64,000 nt of DNA from Xiphydria camelus. Taxonomy: Eukaryota; Arthropoda; Insecta; Hymenoptera; Xiphydriidae. Below are positions 10,301-22,277 of the stretch, one piece after another. The stretch covers positions 10,612,580 through 10,676,579 of the forward strand of contig OY783198.1 of assembly GCA_963678675.1 (NCBI GenBank), in the 5' to 3' direction. Numbering within the stretch: the stretch's first letter is position 1; every line of letters begins with the position of its first letter. A program made the translations under genes and the position numbers. The notes beneath the pieces were generated by a model, which saw only the letters and a list, made by a program, of their open reading frames with translations, searched no databases and was not told the DNA's origin.

Positions 10301-12272
10301 GTCGGTCTATAATATCCTTACGCGCGGATAGTAGAATTATATTACCCACAATGATCCATTTTTCTCAGTATACTCATGACTATAATGACAATCGCCGTCA
10401 AAGCGTAAAAATTTCGATTTCTTTTTCTTTATCTTTATTTGCCAATTACGTGCTCCTATAGTTCTAAAAGTAGAACAGCCAGACTTTGAACAGTCATTTG
10501 GCAGGTACTCAAACGAGAAGCTCGTAAACAGCTTTTTAATTAATTGTTAATCATAATTACCAACGTACCAGAGACTAATAACTAAATCCGATAATAGTCA
10601 ATGATGGTAATCCTTTTAAACGATAATTCTGAAAAATGAAACGGTAATAATCATTGTATCTCGAGCGATGAGACGATCTTCAGCAGCATTAGGAGCAGCC
10701 TTATTATTCAGAACGTTATATCGATCTCGTTTTATTTTCTTGTTAAAATATTACTGGACTATCTTATTTAACGGAAACCTTTATAGCCAATTATACAAAA
10801 GTAATTTGACGTTTATCTGTTCATGCGAATTATTGTACAGTCGGTATAAACGTCCCACTCCTTTCACACCTCTTCCCATTCCTCAGTTAACTAAATAAGC
10901 TTAATCTTACTTTTTTGACATTTCAACATTACCTATATAGCCGCTCACGTTGAATCACTTCTCTGGGCACGAGTGTCCACTTTAGCACAAAGCTTTCTCT
11001 ACATTCCACATTAATAAACCGCAATGTATCGATTCGCGAAATTCCGTCGGTACACTAATAGCCTCATCACTTTCGCGGAATTACGAAGAAAAAGAAAAAT
11101 CGACGCACACCAGTCGCCACATCGCGAAGAAGTTATAATATCGCCGTGTGTCAACCAAATTCTACCAAACCCCCTCCCCCCCCCATACAGCCGCTGTTCA
11201 AAGGATTTCGACATCTCGTTCATTGAGAGTCGGGAAGGTGGGCACCTATAACGAGGGGAACGGTCTCGATGCGAGACCCAACCATGCAAATTATTGCTTA
11301 CGTCCAACAACCCGAGGAGCTATAAAGTCCGTCGAGTTATTTCGCACGTCTCTCCAACTTTTCGACTCTTCTCTGTTTCGTTTTATTTTCCGCGACGTTT
11401 ACCCGCTGCAACGGTCCTTAGGCGAGGATCGTCCCGTGCGAGACCCCGGTGATAAATTACAGTCGCGACTAGGCGAGTCGAACTCGAGTGATAAGTATTT
11501 CGTTATTATTACGGTAAACAGTGAAAAGAGCTTTTTCGACTAGGGTGCATACAGGCAAGGATGAACGGGGTAGGTATGGGAGAATAGCGGGGTGTCGACC
11601 AATGTTGCGCCGGATGATGAAATAGGGCGGGGAGGCGGGAGCTAGAAAACGAGCGGTAAATCATTACGAAATTATCTCCGCGCATTGAGTCGAGCCCATT
11701 TAGGAGTCTAAGTGGCCGCCATGTTGTGGTTCGAGGAAGAGGGGGTGGGGACCAACTGGATCCCCGTCTCCTTCTCGGACGGCGCGGTATCCTTATCGCG
11801 TGAAACAAATGACCGGTCTGCCCCTGATAGCCCCCGGTCGGACCCCCTGTGGGTCGCGTATATTCGAGCTAAAGAAAATGTCTCGTCAAATATCCGAACA
11901 TTCCGGGATCCGCAGCCTCGCGCTCGCGAATGGGGAACTACCGTCGCGTCGTTTCGTTCGCGCAAACGCGTCCCTCCCGTGGCCGATATTGGAGATTTCT
12001 TACTGCGTCGTCTATATTGTCGGGTATACGACCAGTCTCTGGACAAGAAATAACCGTAACTTAGGCAACTGAACCGCGCGAAGATATTATTTACGCGCAG
12101 GCGGAAAAACGCACCGTGACGGCGAAATGGATTACGGCGGCAAATTATACAGGTCGAGCTTTGTGCGCAGGACGTCCTATTGCTGTGCAGAAAAAACTAT
12201 TGGAATTGGCAATACTGTTGTTGCTAAATATTTTTTGTCGATATTTTCCTTCTTTGACATTGGAATATTATA
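10301..12272. other. Non-repetitive stretch, GC-richer at 10950-12150
   Basis: Positions 10950-12150 are CpG-rich relative to the rest and carry several overlapping ORFs on both strands (for example 11148-11543 and 11708-12053). None resembles a known protein, and overlap in all frames is expected in GC-richer DNA. A C-run lies near 11166-11186. It could be a conserved non-coding or promoter-type segment, but I see no defined TATA, Inr or splice sites that settle it. Confidence 0.35.
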
Positions 12273-12383
12273 GAGGAGAGGGATGGTAATGATATGAGCC
12301 CATTGAACTTGTCCCCTCGTTATCATAATTTACTACGGTAATGAGGGGCCATCTCTGAAGGAGCCGTATTACCACCCTCACTT
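12273..12383. repeat. Short palindromic repeat, family P (degenerate)
   Basis: The left arm TTGTCCCCTCGTTA and the right arm GTAATGAGGGGCCATC flank a TTACTACGG centre. The outer ends are eroded. Confidence 0.6.
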
Positions 12384-12479
12384 TAACATAAGCCCTTTCG
12401 GCTTTTACAATACCAAAAGGAAGTAAAGTAGTGTATATGTACGACCTTCTGGCAATAGTGACGCGATATGTATGTCATA

Positions 12480-12582
12480 AGGTAAAACTGGGTTAGTTTT
12501 ACCCCTCGTTGCTATGGTAAGTAATGGTAATGGGGGGGGGGGGGGGGGGCATCTTCCTGGGCCAACTCATCCCGTTTTACCC
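12480..12582. repeat. Short palindromic repeat, family P, with poly-G expansion
   Basis: AGGTAAAACTGGG after TA and CCCGTTTTACCC before TA form the ends. The right-arm GGGG block has expanded to an uninterrupted run of about 18 G (12532-12549). The left arm still reads ACCCCTCGTTGC. Confidence 0.85.
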
Positions 12583-12794
12583 TAAACATACTTATCACAA
12601 AATATCGGAAGGTCATCCGTATTGATGAAGCATAAACTGGAATATTTGCAGTACCTACGTTGGTAAATTATTAAATATGGACGCCCTTATCACCTGAAAG
12701 CCGAGAGTACCTAATAATAGGAAACCTGTTGTAGGTACCTTGGACATCATTATACCTCTTGGACCTATTCTTCGTTTTATATTTTGCAGGTTAA

Positions 12795-13495
12795 CCCTCG
12801 GATTTCCGAGCGGGATGCCTAGAATACCCTAAAAATCGTTTTTTTGAGTAGAAATTTTGATAAACATGCGATTTATGCTCTGTTTCTTTTCCAATCGTCT
12901 CTTATAATGTATATAATTAATTCCCCATTGTAATAGAAATAAAATATATTTCATTTCTTACGAGGAATAAAATTCTTAGTATAGCAGGGTATCCGACTGT
13001 AAATGATGCAGTCAATTATCTCGGAAAGGAAGCTAGAAATGAAAAAATATCTTAGACGAAAATTTTCTTATTTCAAGGGAAAAAGAGCATGGCGTAATCA
13101 AGTCAACTGTAGGTGACACCACCTTCAAGAATTTTTTATCGCAGCTTTTTTTAAATAAAAATTGATTTCTTACTTCTAAAAAATTGCAGAGCTCGTCGAG
13201 AGTCACAAAAAAGGTATAAGTTGAGATAATGAACCGTTAAATATGGCCTATGAAATATTGCCACTTAAAGTACTAAAAACTACGTCGCTGCGCGCGACGA
13301 AGTCTGAAACCTAATCACACCATCTTCTGTTCTCCTCGAAGCCATAGGTACTTAAAATATTTTATAATTATTATTTATAATTTTATTCAAATATTACTCC
13401 TTCTATATTTTAAGCATTTTTGCATAAGTGTTTAAGATAGTCAAATTCTCAATAATTACTTGGGGTGCGCAAGGCACCCCTATTGCATCCGAGGG
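12795..13495. mobile_element. piggyBac-like MITE, TTAA-flanked, 701 bp
   Basis: CCCTCGGAT at the left and ATCCGAGGG at the right are each bordered by TTAA. Subterminal GGGATGCC (left) and a GGGGTGCGCAAGGCACCCC hairpin (right) resemble the hairpin motifs of the piggyBac derivative at 6757. The interior is AT-rich and non-coding. Confidence 0.85.
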
Positions 13496-13588
13496 TTAAT
13501 TTCTTAAAATGAACTGTAGTACCTAGTTCGTAGATTTACCCGTATAAGCTTGCTTAAAGTAACTTTCTTTCCTTAAATCGTCGCCTTA

Positions 13589-13805
13589 GAGCAGAAGTAT
13601 ACCAAGTCCAACATTTAAAAATCGATACCTTGCTTTGAAAACCTCGTAAGTGCAATTTTTGACAAAAATGTCATTTATAGCTTACTGCGTTAATGTTTAA
13701 AATCTGAACACAGTAAGCTATAAATGGCAATTTTATCAAAAATTACACTTACGAGGTTTTCAAAGTAAGGTATCGAAATGTGACTTGGTATATTTAGTTC
13801 TGCTC
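13589..13805. mobile_element. Foldback MITE, TA-flanked
   Basis: Two arms of about 100 bp form a near-perfect hairpin centred near 13695. Ends begin GAGCAGAAGTATACC and finish GTTCTGCTC, with TA outside. Arm blocks such as CCTCGTAAGTG and CACTTACGAGG match exactly. No coding sequence. Confidence 0.9.
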
Positions 13806-13937
13806 TAATGCGACGAAATATATGTTATTATTATAGTAAGCAAAAATGTCAGGTACAGCTTTGAAATGATTCACCTTGAAAAGTAAATTTCTTCACGTTG
13901 TTTCATTTGGAAATACCTATCTCACTATATGTTAACA

Positions 13938-14477
13938 GGGGAGACCGGGGCAAAACTTTTTGTTCGAAGAAAGCAGTTATAGTTCAAAATTGTAAAGTAG
14001 CGTGAAGAGATCGTTTTGCACCACCGAGTGGAGCAAAATAATCCCCTATATAAAATAAACGGGGAAATTGATTTTTAGAGTTTATTTAAAATATTGCTGA
14101 ATGATGAGATTACAGTACAATTAAATAATAGAATGAAACAAACAAATTGCTTACTTCACATCAGGTTAATATATTAAATAAATTTTATTTAATTGTTGAA
14201 CGAGAAAGATGGTTTAGTGGACGCTACTACAAGATTTATTCGAGAACTATACGGGAACATATGAGGAGCACAGTTCCAAAACTCATTTAGTCCATTCGCA
14301 GTTTGTCTTATAATCGCTAAACTATTAGCAATTATAGGACAAACTGCGAATGGACTAAACGAGTTTTGGAACTGTGCTCCTCATATTGTCGTACTGATCC
14401 GATAGTTTTCGTCATTATTGACACCAAAATCACGGAAATCATTTTACCCCGAGAGATCGTTTTGCCCCGGTCTCCCC
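13938..14477. mobile_element. TIR element with GGGGAGACCGGGG ends and an internal hairpin
   Basis: The left end GGGGAGACCGGGGCAAAA matches the right end TTTTGCCCCGGTCTCCCC. The right flank is TA and the left flank CA, so the target copy is eroded on one side. A second inverted repeat at 14259-14386 (arms ~50 bp, outer bases ATATGAGGAGC) sits inside. The ends closely resemble those of the short family P repeats. Non-coding. Confidence 0.85.
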
Positions 14478-14976
14478 TAATAGTGAAAAACTAGTTTCTA
14501 ATTGAATTACTATCTACTTAGCTATGACAAGTAGTAATTAAAATTGCTGCACGCGCTTAACCAAAATTTTTCTGTCTCATTATTTTAATTTTGTCATACT
14601 GTTGTACCTGGGACCCCTATCCAAAGTAAGTACATACACGTAGGTACATCATGGATATTATCGAAGTACGATTCATTTATTTAAAGGTACAATTTACATA
14701 ATTTATAGCCTTCAGTTATTCGCGAGTTGTCATTCTGAGGCTATTACGATTGGTTATTAAAAAAAAATAAGCCTCGCTAGAAGACAGAAATCAAGAGGAT
14801 TCACCCGGATGAGGAAAACTGAAGAATGCTAATTTAGTAAAGAAATTACTTGATTCTTTGATACCAAATACTGTAATAAATGAAACAAGTGAATAATTCT
14901 GATAACTTTTTGTAGGTAAAGCATTAAATAGGCTCGTTATTCGTTTAAGTTTTGTATCCAAGGTACAAAACATATA

Positions 14977-15909
14977 GGGTAAAGCGAGGAGAGATGGCAC
15001 ACGTTTTACAAAATTTAAAATATTTTCTTATTAACGAAAAATTAAAAAATACCAAGTAATACAGAAAACTAACAATAACTTTAGCGTACTTTTGGTATAG
15101 TTGAAAAACACAAAACACTTATCATAATGACACCAAAAAGAAAAAAGTAAAATACTAAATTGGTCCATCTGTCCTACTTAGTGTAGGAGAGTTGGACCAT
15201 TAGGGGTAGGATAGATGGACTATTAACTTTTAACGCTTTTTCTTGATTGCTTTAATGCCGTACGTTTGACAAATGTTTTCATAAGATGTGCAGTCGTCGT
15301 GCAGCCATTTCAAACACAAAGTCATCCTTTTTCTTGGTTTGCCGATAATCTTCGTTGCACCCGACGCATTCATTTTCCATATCGCTAAAATGTTAAAATG
15401 TTATTGCCAGGTATAAATAATCCGCAGACCATGTAGTCCTTGGAGGTGTGTTCAGTTTTTGCTTGCACTTGTTGGGCATTTTTCTGAAATCATACCTAAA
15501 GCCTTAGTCCATCTCTCCTCGCAAATGCTGGTCCATCTCTCCTAAAATCTTATGAGAGATGGACCGGACAATATTTACTAAACGAAACTATATACACGCC
15601 TGTTTTAAGGTTAGGTGTCCACCAGAAAACCCGTCTTACCATTACTTTGCACTACATTAGGCTAAAATTTACCTTAAAGTGATTTAATTGACGAACAAAA
15701 TAACCTCAGAAAAATTTTTAGCGTAGTCAAAAACAATGATCGCTTGTAACTAACAAAAACAATGACAAACAACAGCAGAAACGGATTTAAAGGCACGACT
15801 GTTAACTGCGGCTATGTCAACGTGATTGGATCGGGCCTTGTTGCCACGATGCAAAAGATATCGCTGGTGGTCCGTCTCTCCTACTGTGCCATCTCTCCTC
15901 GCTTTACCC
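14977..15909 (-). mobile_element. TIR element with GGGTAAAGCGAGG ends, 933 bp
   Basis: GGGTAAAGCGAGGAGAGATG after TA is mirrored by CATCTCTCCTCGCTTTACCC before TA. The motif 'GAGAGATGGACC' recurs internally on both strands. A minus-strand cysteine-rich remnant (15243-15388) suggests it derives from a coding element. Confidence 0.88.
15243..15388 (-). pseudogene. PHD-like zinc-finger remnant inside a TIR element
   Basis: Reading the minus strand from about 15388: MENECVGCNEDYRQTKKKDD, then after a frame change WLHDDCTSYENIC. The pattern C-x2-C, a short loop, then W(L/I) and C-x(n)-C resembles the small PHD-type finger found at the C terminus of some pogo-like transposases. One key cysteine after the tryptophan region is not visible. 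At least one frameshift breaks it. The family assignment is an inference from pattern and position. Confidence 0.45.
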
Positions 15910-16690
15910 TAGGTCAAAAGGTACAACAAGAAAGATGTAAATTGGACCTAAATCCATTTTTTTTTAAACGTTAAGAAAATATAGAAATAATTGCATTTAT
16001 TTTTAATAAAAAATCCATAACATTTCTAAGAAGTGCTATAAATGAATAAACTACAGTTGGTAAAGTTAACTGTAACATATTATTCATAAAAATAAACAGT
16101 GCAAATAGGTTCGAGGTACAATAGGTTCCTTTATTCATAATTAACAACAAATGGTCAAAGAGAGCCAAAAAGTTTCAATTACTTCACGAACTAACTATAC
16201 CATTTTCCCGATTAATAAACATATCATTATTTCTTACACTCACGATTATATTAATGAAAATTAGGTACACCCGATATTGGAAATATGTATCGGTATGTTA
16301 ACGCTAATTGATGTATCCATTTGCATATACAACGAGACTGTTGATTAATTGTTCGTGCTCATCACCACTCGCTCAGTCCGACCAATTTAAATGGGAAGCT
16401 TTTGTGCCTCCTTAACCGGCATTAGGGCTTAAATGCTCGTCAAAAAAAAAGAAAAGAAAAACCGTTGCACGGAGGTCTTCTATACACAATATATCATGTA
16501 GCCTCTGCCACGGAGAAAAAGCCATCAGATAATATTTCATTGTATTCTAAGAGGGTTGAAGAAGCGGTTAGAAAATGGACCTAATTATAGGTCGTATATA
16601 TTTGAATAAAATACGGTAAATTTTAATTTTCCGGTCCATCGTAGTGGAGGGTATAGCGAGATATAAATTGAAAATGCGTATCGGCTATGG
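15910..16690. other. AT-rich stretch without recognised genes
   Basis: No inverted repeats or coding sequence stand out. The minus-strand ORF at 15971-16168 is low-complexity and hydrophobic. Confidence 0.4.
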
Positions 16691-16771
16691 CATTATAAAG
16701 GGGGTTGCATTGAAAGCCGCCGTTTTTTCTTGTTTCAAAAACATTATGTCGTAATAAAATGTGTAAATACC

Positions 16772-17830
16772 TCAATCGAAGTATTTGCCTTCGAAAACTA
16801 TAACTTTTTCCCTCTTTTCGGGCAGAAGTTGAATTCCACGACGAAAGAATTGTCTACTTTTTGAACTAATCCACTCAGCAACCAAATTTTTGACTTCTTG
16901 GTAATTATGGAAGTGTGCATCTTCCAAGTCGTGTTGCATCGATCTAAATAACTGATAATCACTCGGGGCTAGGTCTGGAGAATACACACTGGGTGCGGAA
17001 GAACTTCCCATTCAAGCTCCATCAATGTTTCTTTCGCGTCTCTAGGAACATGAGGCCGAGCATTGTCATGAAGAAGAATCACTTTTCGGCGATTTGATGC
17101 AATTGATTGTCGTTTTTGCATCAAATTATCATTTAAACGCTCCAATTGTTGTTGATAACGTTCGGTGGTAATTGTTTCATTCGGTTTCAACAGCTCATAA
17201 TAAACGACACCTTCCACATATCCCACCAAATTGAAAGCATTGCTTTATAACCATTGATGTTTCGTTTTGGTAACAACGTTGATGGTTGGCCAGGATCAAC
17301 CCATAATTTTTTGCGTTTCGGTTTGTCGGAATAGATCCATTTCTCATAATCGGTTATGAGATATGCCAGAAAAAACTTTTCTTTCAACGCTTTGCAAGCA
17401 AAGAAATCGAGATGTTCAGGCAATTAGGAATGGCATTTTTGGTCAATTCATGTGGCAGCCACTTTACTTCTTTTTGAATCTTTCCCATGACATGTAGATG
17501 TCGTGAAATTGTAGATTTATCGACATCAAGCTGTTGAGCCAATTCTTTGAGCGTTTGAGTGGGGTTTTCTTCCAATAGAGCTTGCAATTTTTCATCTTCG
17601 AACTTCTTTGTCAGACCTGGCCGTTGTTTGTCGTGAACATCACAGTTTTCACTTTTGAAGCAACGAAACCAGTCTCTGCATACTGTTTTGTGATGGAGCA
17701 CATTCAGCACAAGTTTGCACAAGTAATAATTGATGAGCTACAGCAGCACTTTTTTTCTTTTAATCAAAGTAGTATAGAGGTATACATTGAAAAAGAACAA
17801 CCTGTCGCGTTCGATTTTCTCAGGCTATAG
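16772..17830 (-). pseudogene. mariner transposase pseudogene (D,D34D)
   Basis: Minus strand, in order: KKFEDEKLQALLEENPTQT and a helix-turn-helix (about 17620-17480), EKWIYSDKPKRKKLWVDPGQ (about 17330), LLKPNETITTERYQQQ, VILLHDNARPH (about 17060), then YSPDLAPSDYQLF (about 16970). This is the full domain order of mariner. Exactly 34 residues separate the second and third catalytic aspartates. The first catalytic motif reads ITDYEKW instead of the usual TGDEKW, so that aspartate is lost. Reading-frame breaks lie near 17720, 17400, 17210 and 16990. Length is close to the usual ~345 residues. It cannot encode active enzyme. Confidence 0.92.
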
Positions 17831-17959
17831 ACATAGACTTATATTAACCAAAAATGGGAGTTTAATGACTGAATCTTAATGAGGAATGTCCATAATTTTA
17901 AGTGATGCAAGAAGTATTAGTCGCTGCGCACGAGATAAGTATTATATTACACAAGGTCC

Positions 17960-18435
17960 GGCAGGGAGGTATGGTGTTTTTGAAAAGAATGACACACGCT
18001 TGATTTTTAACGAATTTTAAAATCTATTTTTTTTAGAAAAATTAGTCGTATATTGTCATTGTAGAATACATAACATAATATTCAGCTGCGAAAAATCACG
18101 TCAGTTAGGTGACGTCCATTTTTATCGAGGCATTCTTGCAGACGGATGGCAAAATCATCCATACTTCTTTCGAGCATGGCACGAGGATCTCCACCCTGTG
18201 CAGTCCTCAAGAATCCTGTTGTTTGAAATTTGTTTACCCACTTCATAATGGTATCCCATTTTGAAACGCGATCATGCCGACCAATATTAAAATGGCTCCG
18301 AAATCGTCGCTGTGTGAGCAGCACAGAACAACCAGTTTCAATGAAAGTGTTGTAAATAAGCACACGATGTGCCACAGACCACGGCTCCATGGCTGCTGAC
18401 GTCGATGCCAAAGCGCAATATTCACTGTAACAAAG
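17960..18435 (-). mobile_element. Internally deleted DUF4817-type element
   Basis: It contains a single minus-strand frame in which the N-terminal helix-turn-helix is joined directly to the C-terminal tail, with no catalytic core. I could not see clear terminal inverted repeats, so the limits are approximate. On its right a truncated mariner copy begins in the opposite orientation. Confidence 0.65.
18082..18411 (-). pseudogene. DUF4817-type transposase with central deletion
   Basis: It starts MASTSAAMEPWSVAHRV at 18411. Residues 8-65 carry the DUF4817 helix-turn-helix pattern (TGCSVLLTQRRFRSHF, then TIMKWVNKFQTTG). After LRTAQGG the usual DNA-binding and DDE regions are skipped. The frame resumes with the family's C-terminal pattern, DFAIRLQECLDKNGRHLTD, and a natural-looking stop. 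A clean in-frame deletion of about 200 residues explains this. It could at most bind DNA; that is speculation. Confidence 0.8.
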
Positions 18436-18442
18436 TCATGCT

Positions 18443-18965
18443 GTGTATTGGTGGGCTATAAAAGGCGTACTCCATTATGAATTTTTGAAACCTGGCCAGA
18501 CAGTTACTGCCGATAGCTATCGTCAACAATTAATACGATTGATCCAAGAAATTGACAAAAAGTGTCCATTCACTGGCAAAGGAAAACTTCCAGTAAAACT
18601 GCTCCACGACAACGCTAGGCCTCATGTGGGTTGATCGGTCAAGGATAATTATGTTAATGGCTCTTGGATGGGAAGTTGTATCACACCCGGTGTATTCACC
18701 AGACTTAGCTCCAACTGATTTTCACTTGTTTCGGAAAATGCAAAACGAATTGTCTGATGTGCGATTCAAAACATTTGAAGAAGTCGTCGATGACTCCCTC
18801 ATTTCGCAAGATGAAACTTTCTTTGCGGAAGGCATCCGTGAATTGCCTAAAAGATGGCTGAAGGTCATTGAAAGTGAGGGGCATTATTTTGTGATGGGGA
18901 TAAATGTATTTTACTTTTTCCGAAAATAAATTTTGAATTTTTGCTAAAGTGTCCTAAAACTTATT
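18443..18965 (+). pseudogene. mariner transposase, C-terminal half
   Basis: The plus strand reads GVLHYEFLKPGQTVTADSY, then VKLLHDNARPHVG, a frame change near 18630, and ALGWEVVSHPVYSPDLAPTD, finishing near RWLKVIESEGHYF. These are the second and third catalytic blocks of mariner. It differs clearly in sequence from the copy at 16772-17830, so it is a separate lineage. The N-terminal half is missing and replaced by the DUF4817-type fragment. AGTGTCCTAAAACTTATTT at 18949 may be the right terminal repeat. Confidence 0.88.
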
Positions 18966-19939
18966 TTTACACGTAATATTAGTGAAAATATACACGCGGT
19001 AACATCGCTGCATTGGTTTGCATCTTCCATCGTATATTGATTATTATTTCAAACCGTTGACAATAGTATCAAAAATCGTTAACGTTACGTCGACAGCTAT
19101 AAGAAAAAAAAATACTAGAACCCAAAGATCGATTCTTTCCATTAAAATACGCCTACATATAGATAAGATACTTTAGGGCATTTTCGGTGAATCATACATG
19201 ACCCACACCGCTTGTTATGCGAAGGTAGTTTGCCTCGAGGTTGAGGGTTACCTAAAGAATTCTTTTTTTCTATTTAATTTAACGAGAAACGAAAGAGAAC
19301 TCTCCGTCGGTACCCACCTCATCTACCTGCGTTCCGTTAATGAGTCTAGGAGGGCAAGGAACGTCGAATTTTGGGGAGTCGATGAACCGGGCAAATTGTA
19401 GTAAATTCATTACGATTGCATGCTGTGCGGCTATATCGTATACCAGTGCAATTACCCACTCTCATCACGATCGACGTACGCCGGTTCCAAAGTAACTGCA
19501 TTCTCTTCGAGTATCGTGATAATTCGATTCGCTCACTAACTTCTTTATTGACAATTTGAAAAATTTCGACAAAATTATTTACCTCGTAGTTTTTTATTTT
19601 TCATTTTCGGCTTTAGGATTTAAGCTGGAAAACGATATTAAAAAGTATGAACATTTTTTTATGCGATAACCGAATCGTAGATATTCGACTTGTTAAACGG
19701 ATATGATGCTGGTATACCATTTCTTTTCATTACACACATTATGAATATATTTATTTTGCAATAATAAGTCGATTTACAAACAGATTTCCTAATAAAATTC
19801 ATAGGTACTGAAAGATACTCAAAAATTAGTTTGTTAAATTGTATTATCTGAACTCTATTCAGTATTTAGATTAAGTAATTACTAACTCAAATGAAACTTT
19901 AACTTTGATTTGCGTGGCTTTTTATGTCTCTTATTATTA
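18966..19939. other. Stretch without recognised genes
   Basis: AT-rich, with a GC-richer patch at 19300-19530. The 67-codon plus-strand ORF at 19198 matches nothing known. Confidence 0.35.
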
Positions 19940-20043
19940 GGCTAAACTGGGTTAAGATGTCGCAGGAAGTTGGCCTCTCGTCTGCATGGATGGTAATAGG
20001 AATGAGGGGCCAACTTCTTTTTTCAATTTGCCCGGGGCTCCCA
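19940..20043. repeat. Short palindromic repeat, family P
   Basis: GGCTAAACTGGGTTAAG after TA at the left, core GTTGGCCTCTCGTCTGC and GAATGAGGGGCCAAC, right end GCCCGGGGCTCCC. Moderately diverged. Confidence 0.8.
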
Positions 20044-20640
20044 TACTTTAATACTGTGTCGATACTTTTTATGCTCCACTGTTCACGCCAATCGAGGAGA
20101 AAAGCAATAAAGCATTACCGACTCCCCACGGCTGTATTTCGTTTGCTCCTTACGTTCCCCATTACCTCGAAGCGAAACGAAAAATATATTTACAGTTTTA
20201 GCGACAGTCGTTCGCGATGAAACTGCGTCCGCGCATCCCCGATGAACGGATCGTCGATAAATCGTATCTCTTTATCGCACGACTTCGGGCATCGGGAGAT
20301 CAAATAACATCCCGAATGATATACCGTCTGGTGTATTAACTACCGGCACACATTTCACTTACCCGCGTAGGTGTCGCGGCTACCTCCGTACTACGCGATA
20401 CGTCGTAAATCGTCAAAACCGAAGATGATGGAGAGCAGGCGCCGAGAGTAAGCACGTCGTTATATGCATGCGTAGGTACGCACCGTGCGTAAAAGAGTCA
20501 GAGATACAAACCAGTCAATGTTTGTCCAGTTTTCCTACAAATATTTCTGTAGCGTGAAATGTTCTACCCTGTCAAGAATATTTCTTTTAATCGTTTCTTT
20601 GTGTGTATAACACGTATGAAATCTTTTTACAAAGTAGACA
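20044..20640. other. Stretch without recognised genes
   Basis: Positions 20200-20500 are GC-richer with scattered CpG. No repeats or convincing ORF. Confidence 0.35.
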
Positions 20641-21149
20641 TATGAGGCACATATCGTCGGCTAAATGTGTTAACCTGCTAACTCCATATTTTACGATTTT
20701 AAGATGTTTTGATACTCGGCAACTTTATGGCTAGACTAGACTAAATAATTTACATGCATTTTATTTGAAAAAAAGGTTAGACAAATACTGACAACTATTG
20801 TATTAAAATCCGTGGTCATATAACAACTTTTGTATTGATCAAGACAGTTTTATTCTCGCTTCTGAAAATCCGACTCTATGTGAGTTAGCAGGTTAACATA
20901 TTTAGGGGCCGATATGTAGAACAACAGTGGTCCAACTCCACTTTTTTTCAAATAGCTGCCTTTGATTTAAAATGCGTTGTCTAATGTGTATCTTGCAGTA
21001 TAAAGTTCATATTGTAGAAAACTACAATATGGAGATAGACCACCTTTATACTGAAAGATACACATTAGACAACTCATTTTAAATCAAAGGCAGCTATTTG
21101 AAAAGAAGTGGAGTTGGACCACTCTTATTCTATGTGTGTGCCTCATATT
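20641..21149. mobile_element. Foldback element carrying a TTAA insertion
   Basis: Arms of about 100 bp at 20917-21020 and 21025-21131 pair almost perfectly (blocks GTGGTCCAACTCCAC and GCTGCCTTTGATTT). GAGGCACA near 20645 is mirrored by TGTGCCTC near 21140, so the outer end lies left of the TTAA insertion at 20674-20892. The bases around that insertion form their own palindrome (CATATCGTCGGC.. and ..GGGGCCGATATG). Confidence 0.8.
20674..20892. mobile_element. piggyBac-like MITE, TTAA-flanked, 219 bp
   Basis: CCTGCTAACTC at the left and GAGTTAGCAGG at the right are perfect inverted ends, each bordered by TTAA. The interior is AT-rich and non-coding. It was inserted into the surrounding foldback element and so is younger than it. 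Confidence 0.88.
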
Positions 21150-21360
21150 TATCTCGTAACATCAGCGTTTTATGTACTTAGGTCGCAAAAGGAAGGTCTT
21201 TTGGAAGCGTCTTTGTGGTATACCTAGCCGTTAAAATATATTTCATTTGAGTGATTATGAATACAGTGGGTAGATGGATGAGGTTAAACAAATTGACCCC
21301 TTTAAATTTTGATATTATTAGAAGAGATCGGGGCGAGTTGAGAGGAAGTTGGCCCCTCAT

Positions 21361-22277
21361 TGGGGGTCATTCACATATTACGTCACATCTTGAAGAGGGG
21401 AGGGGGTCACGAAAATGTAACAAAATGTGACATGGAAGGAGGGTGGGAGAGGGCGGCATGCACCATAAGTTTTAGATAAATCAGTGTAATATTGCTAAAG
21501 AAATGGAATTTTTCGCGCGAAAAAAATTCTTTTATAAACCGCTACCGAACGATACGCCACTTGCCGAGCTCGCTCTGTCCAGCAGTTGATTGTGCTACTA
21601 AGCACTCGATCTACTGGTTCTATAAAGCTATTTTGAAATAAGGACAGATTAACAAATTAATATGTTATTGATATTTAATATCCCATTGTTCCTTCCCACA
21701 CATATGATAACTGGGAAATGAAAGTAGATTAGGTATAACAGTTCAAGCAAATGAGGCATTAAAATATGTTTTAAAAAAGTCTAAATTGCTATATACAGGG
21801 CGCATCATTGGATCTGCGACATGACAAATATAGTGTACATACGATTTATGAAACTATAGACATAGAGTGTCATCGTTGATTGGCCGTAGTGGATAAGAGA
21901 GGTTAATAAGGATCGACGACTGTAATGATGAAACTCTTATACTCAGGTAGGTATTCCCGATTTTAACCAGATCTAGAGTGAAATCTGGTAAGATCCAAGC
22001 GCACCTACCTGATTGAAGAGTTCCGTCATTGGCATTTGCTAATCCTACTTAACTTCTCCTGCTCACCGCGACCAGTCAACGATGACGCTCATCGTTTACA
22101 GTTCTACAAAATCGTATACCATAGGTATTGGCTATGTTGCGGACCCAATGATTCACCCTGTCTATTATGTAATATCACAGAAGGGGGTAGGGGTTTCAAT
22201 TTGTGACAAACTGTAACAAGGGGGGGGGGGTAAAAAAGGGCCAAAAATTGTGTGACTCAACATATGAGCGGTCCCTT
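21361..22277. mobile_element. TIR element inserted in a family P palindrome
   Basis: Left end GGGGGTCATTCACATATTACGT; inverted right end AAGGGACCGCTCATATGTTGAG. They align over about 27 bp with mismatches (pattern GGG.C..TCA.AT.TT..GTCACA). G-rich patches (21397-21410 and 22185-22230) lie inside each end. No coding sequence. The superfamily is not clear from the ends. Confidence 0.65.
21796..22160. mobile_element. CAGGGCGCATC-type foldback MITE nested in the previous element
   Basis: CAGGGCGCATCATTGG at the left and CCAATGATTCACCCTG at the right. Inner arm blocks GTGTCATCGTTGATTGG and CCAGTCAACGATGACGC also pair. TA at the left, TC at the right. This is the third level of nesting at this site. 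Confidence 0.8.

Noticed and set aside
11148..12072. Several overlapping ORFs of 90-131 codons on both strands
   Set aside because: Open in many frames at once because of GC-richer composition; no homology recognised and no clear splice structure.
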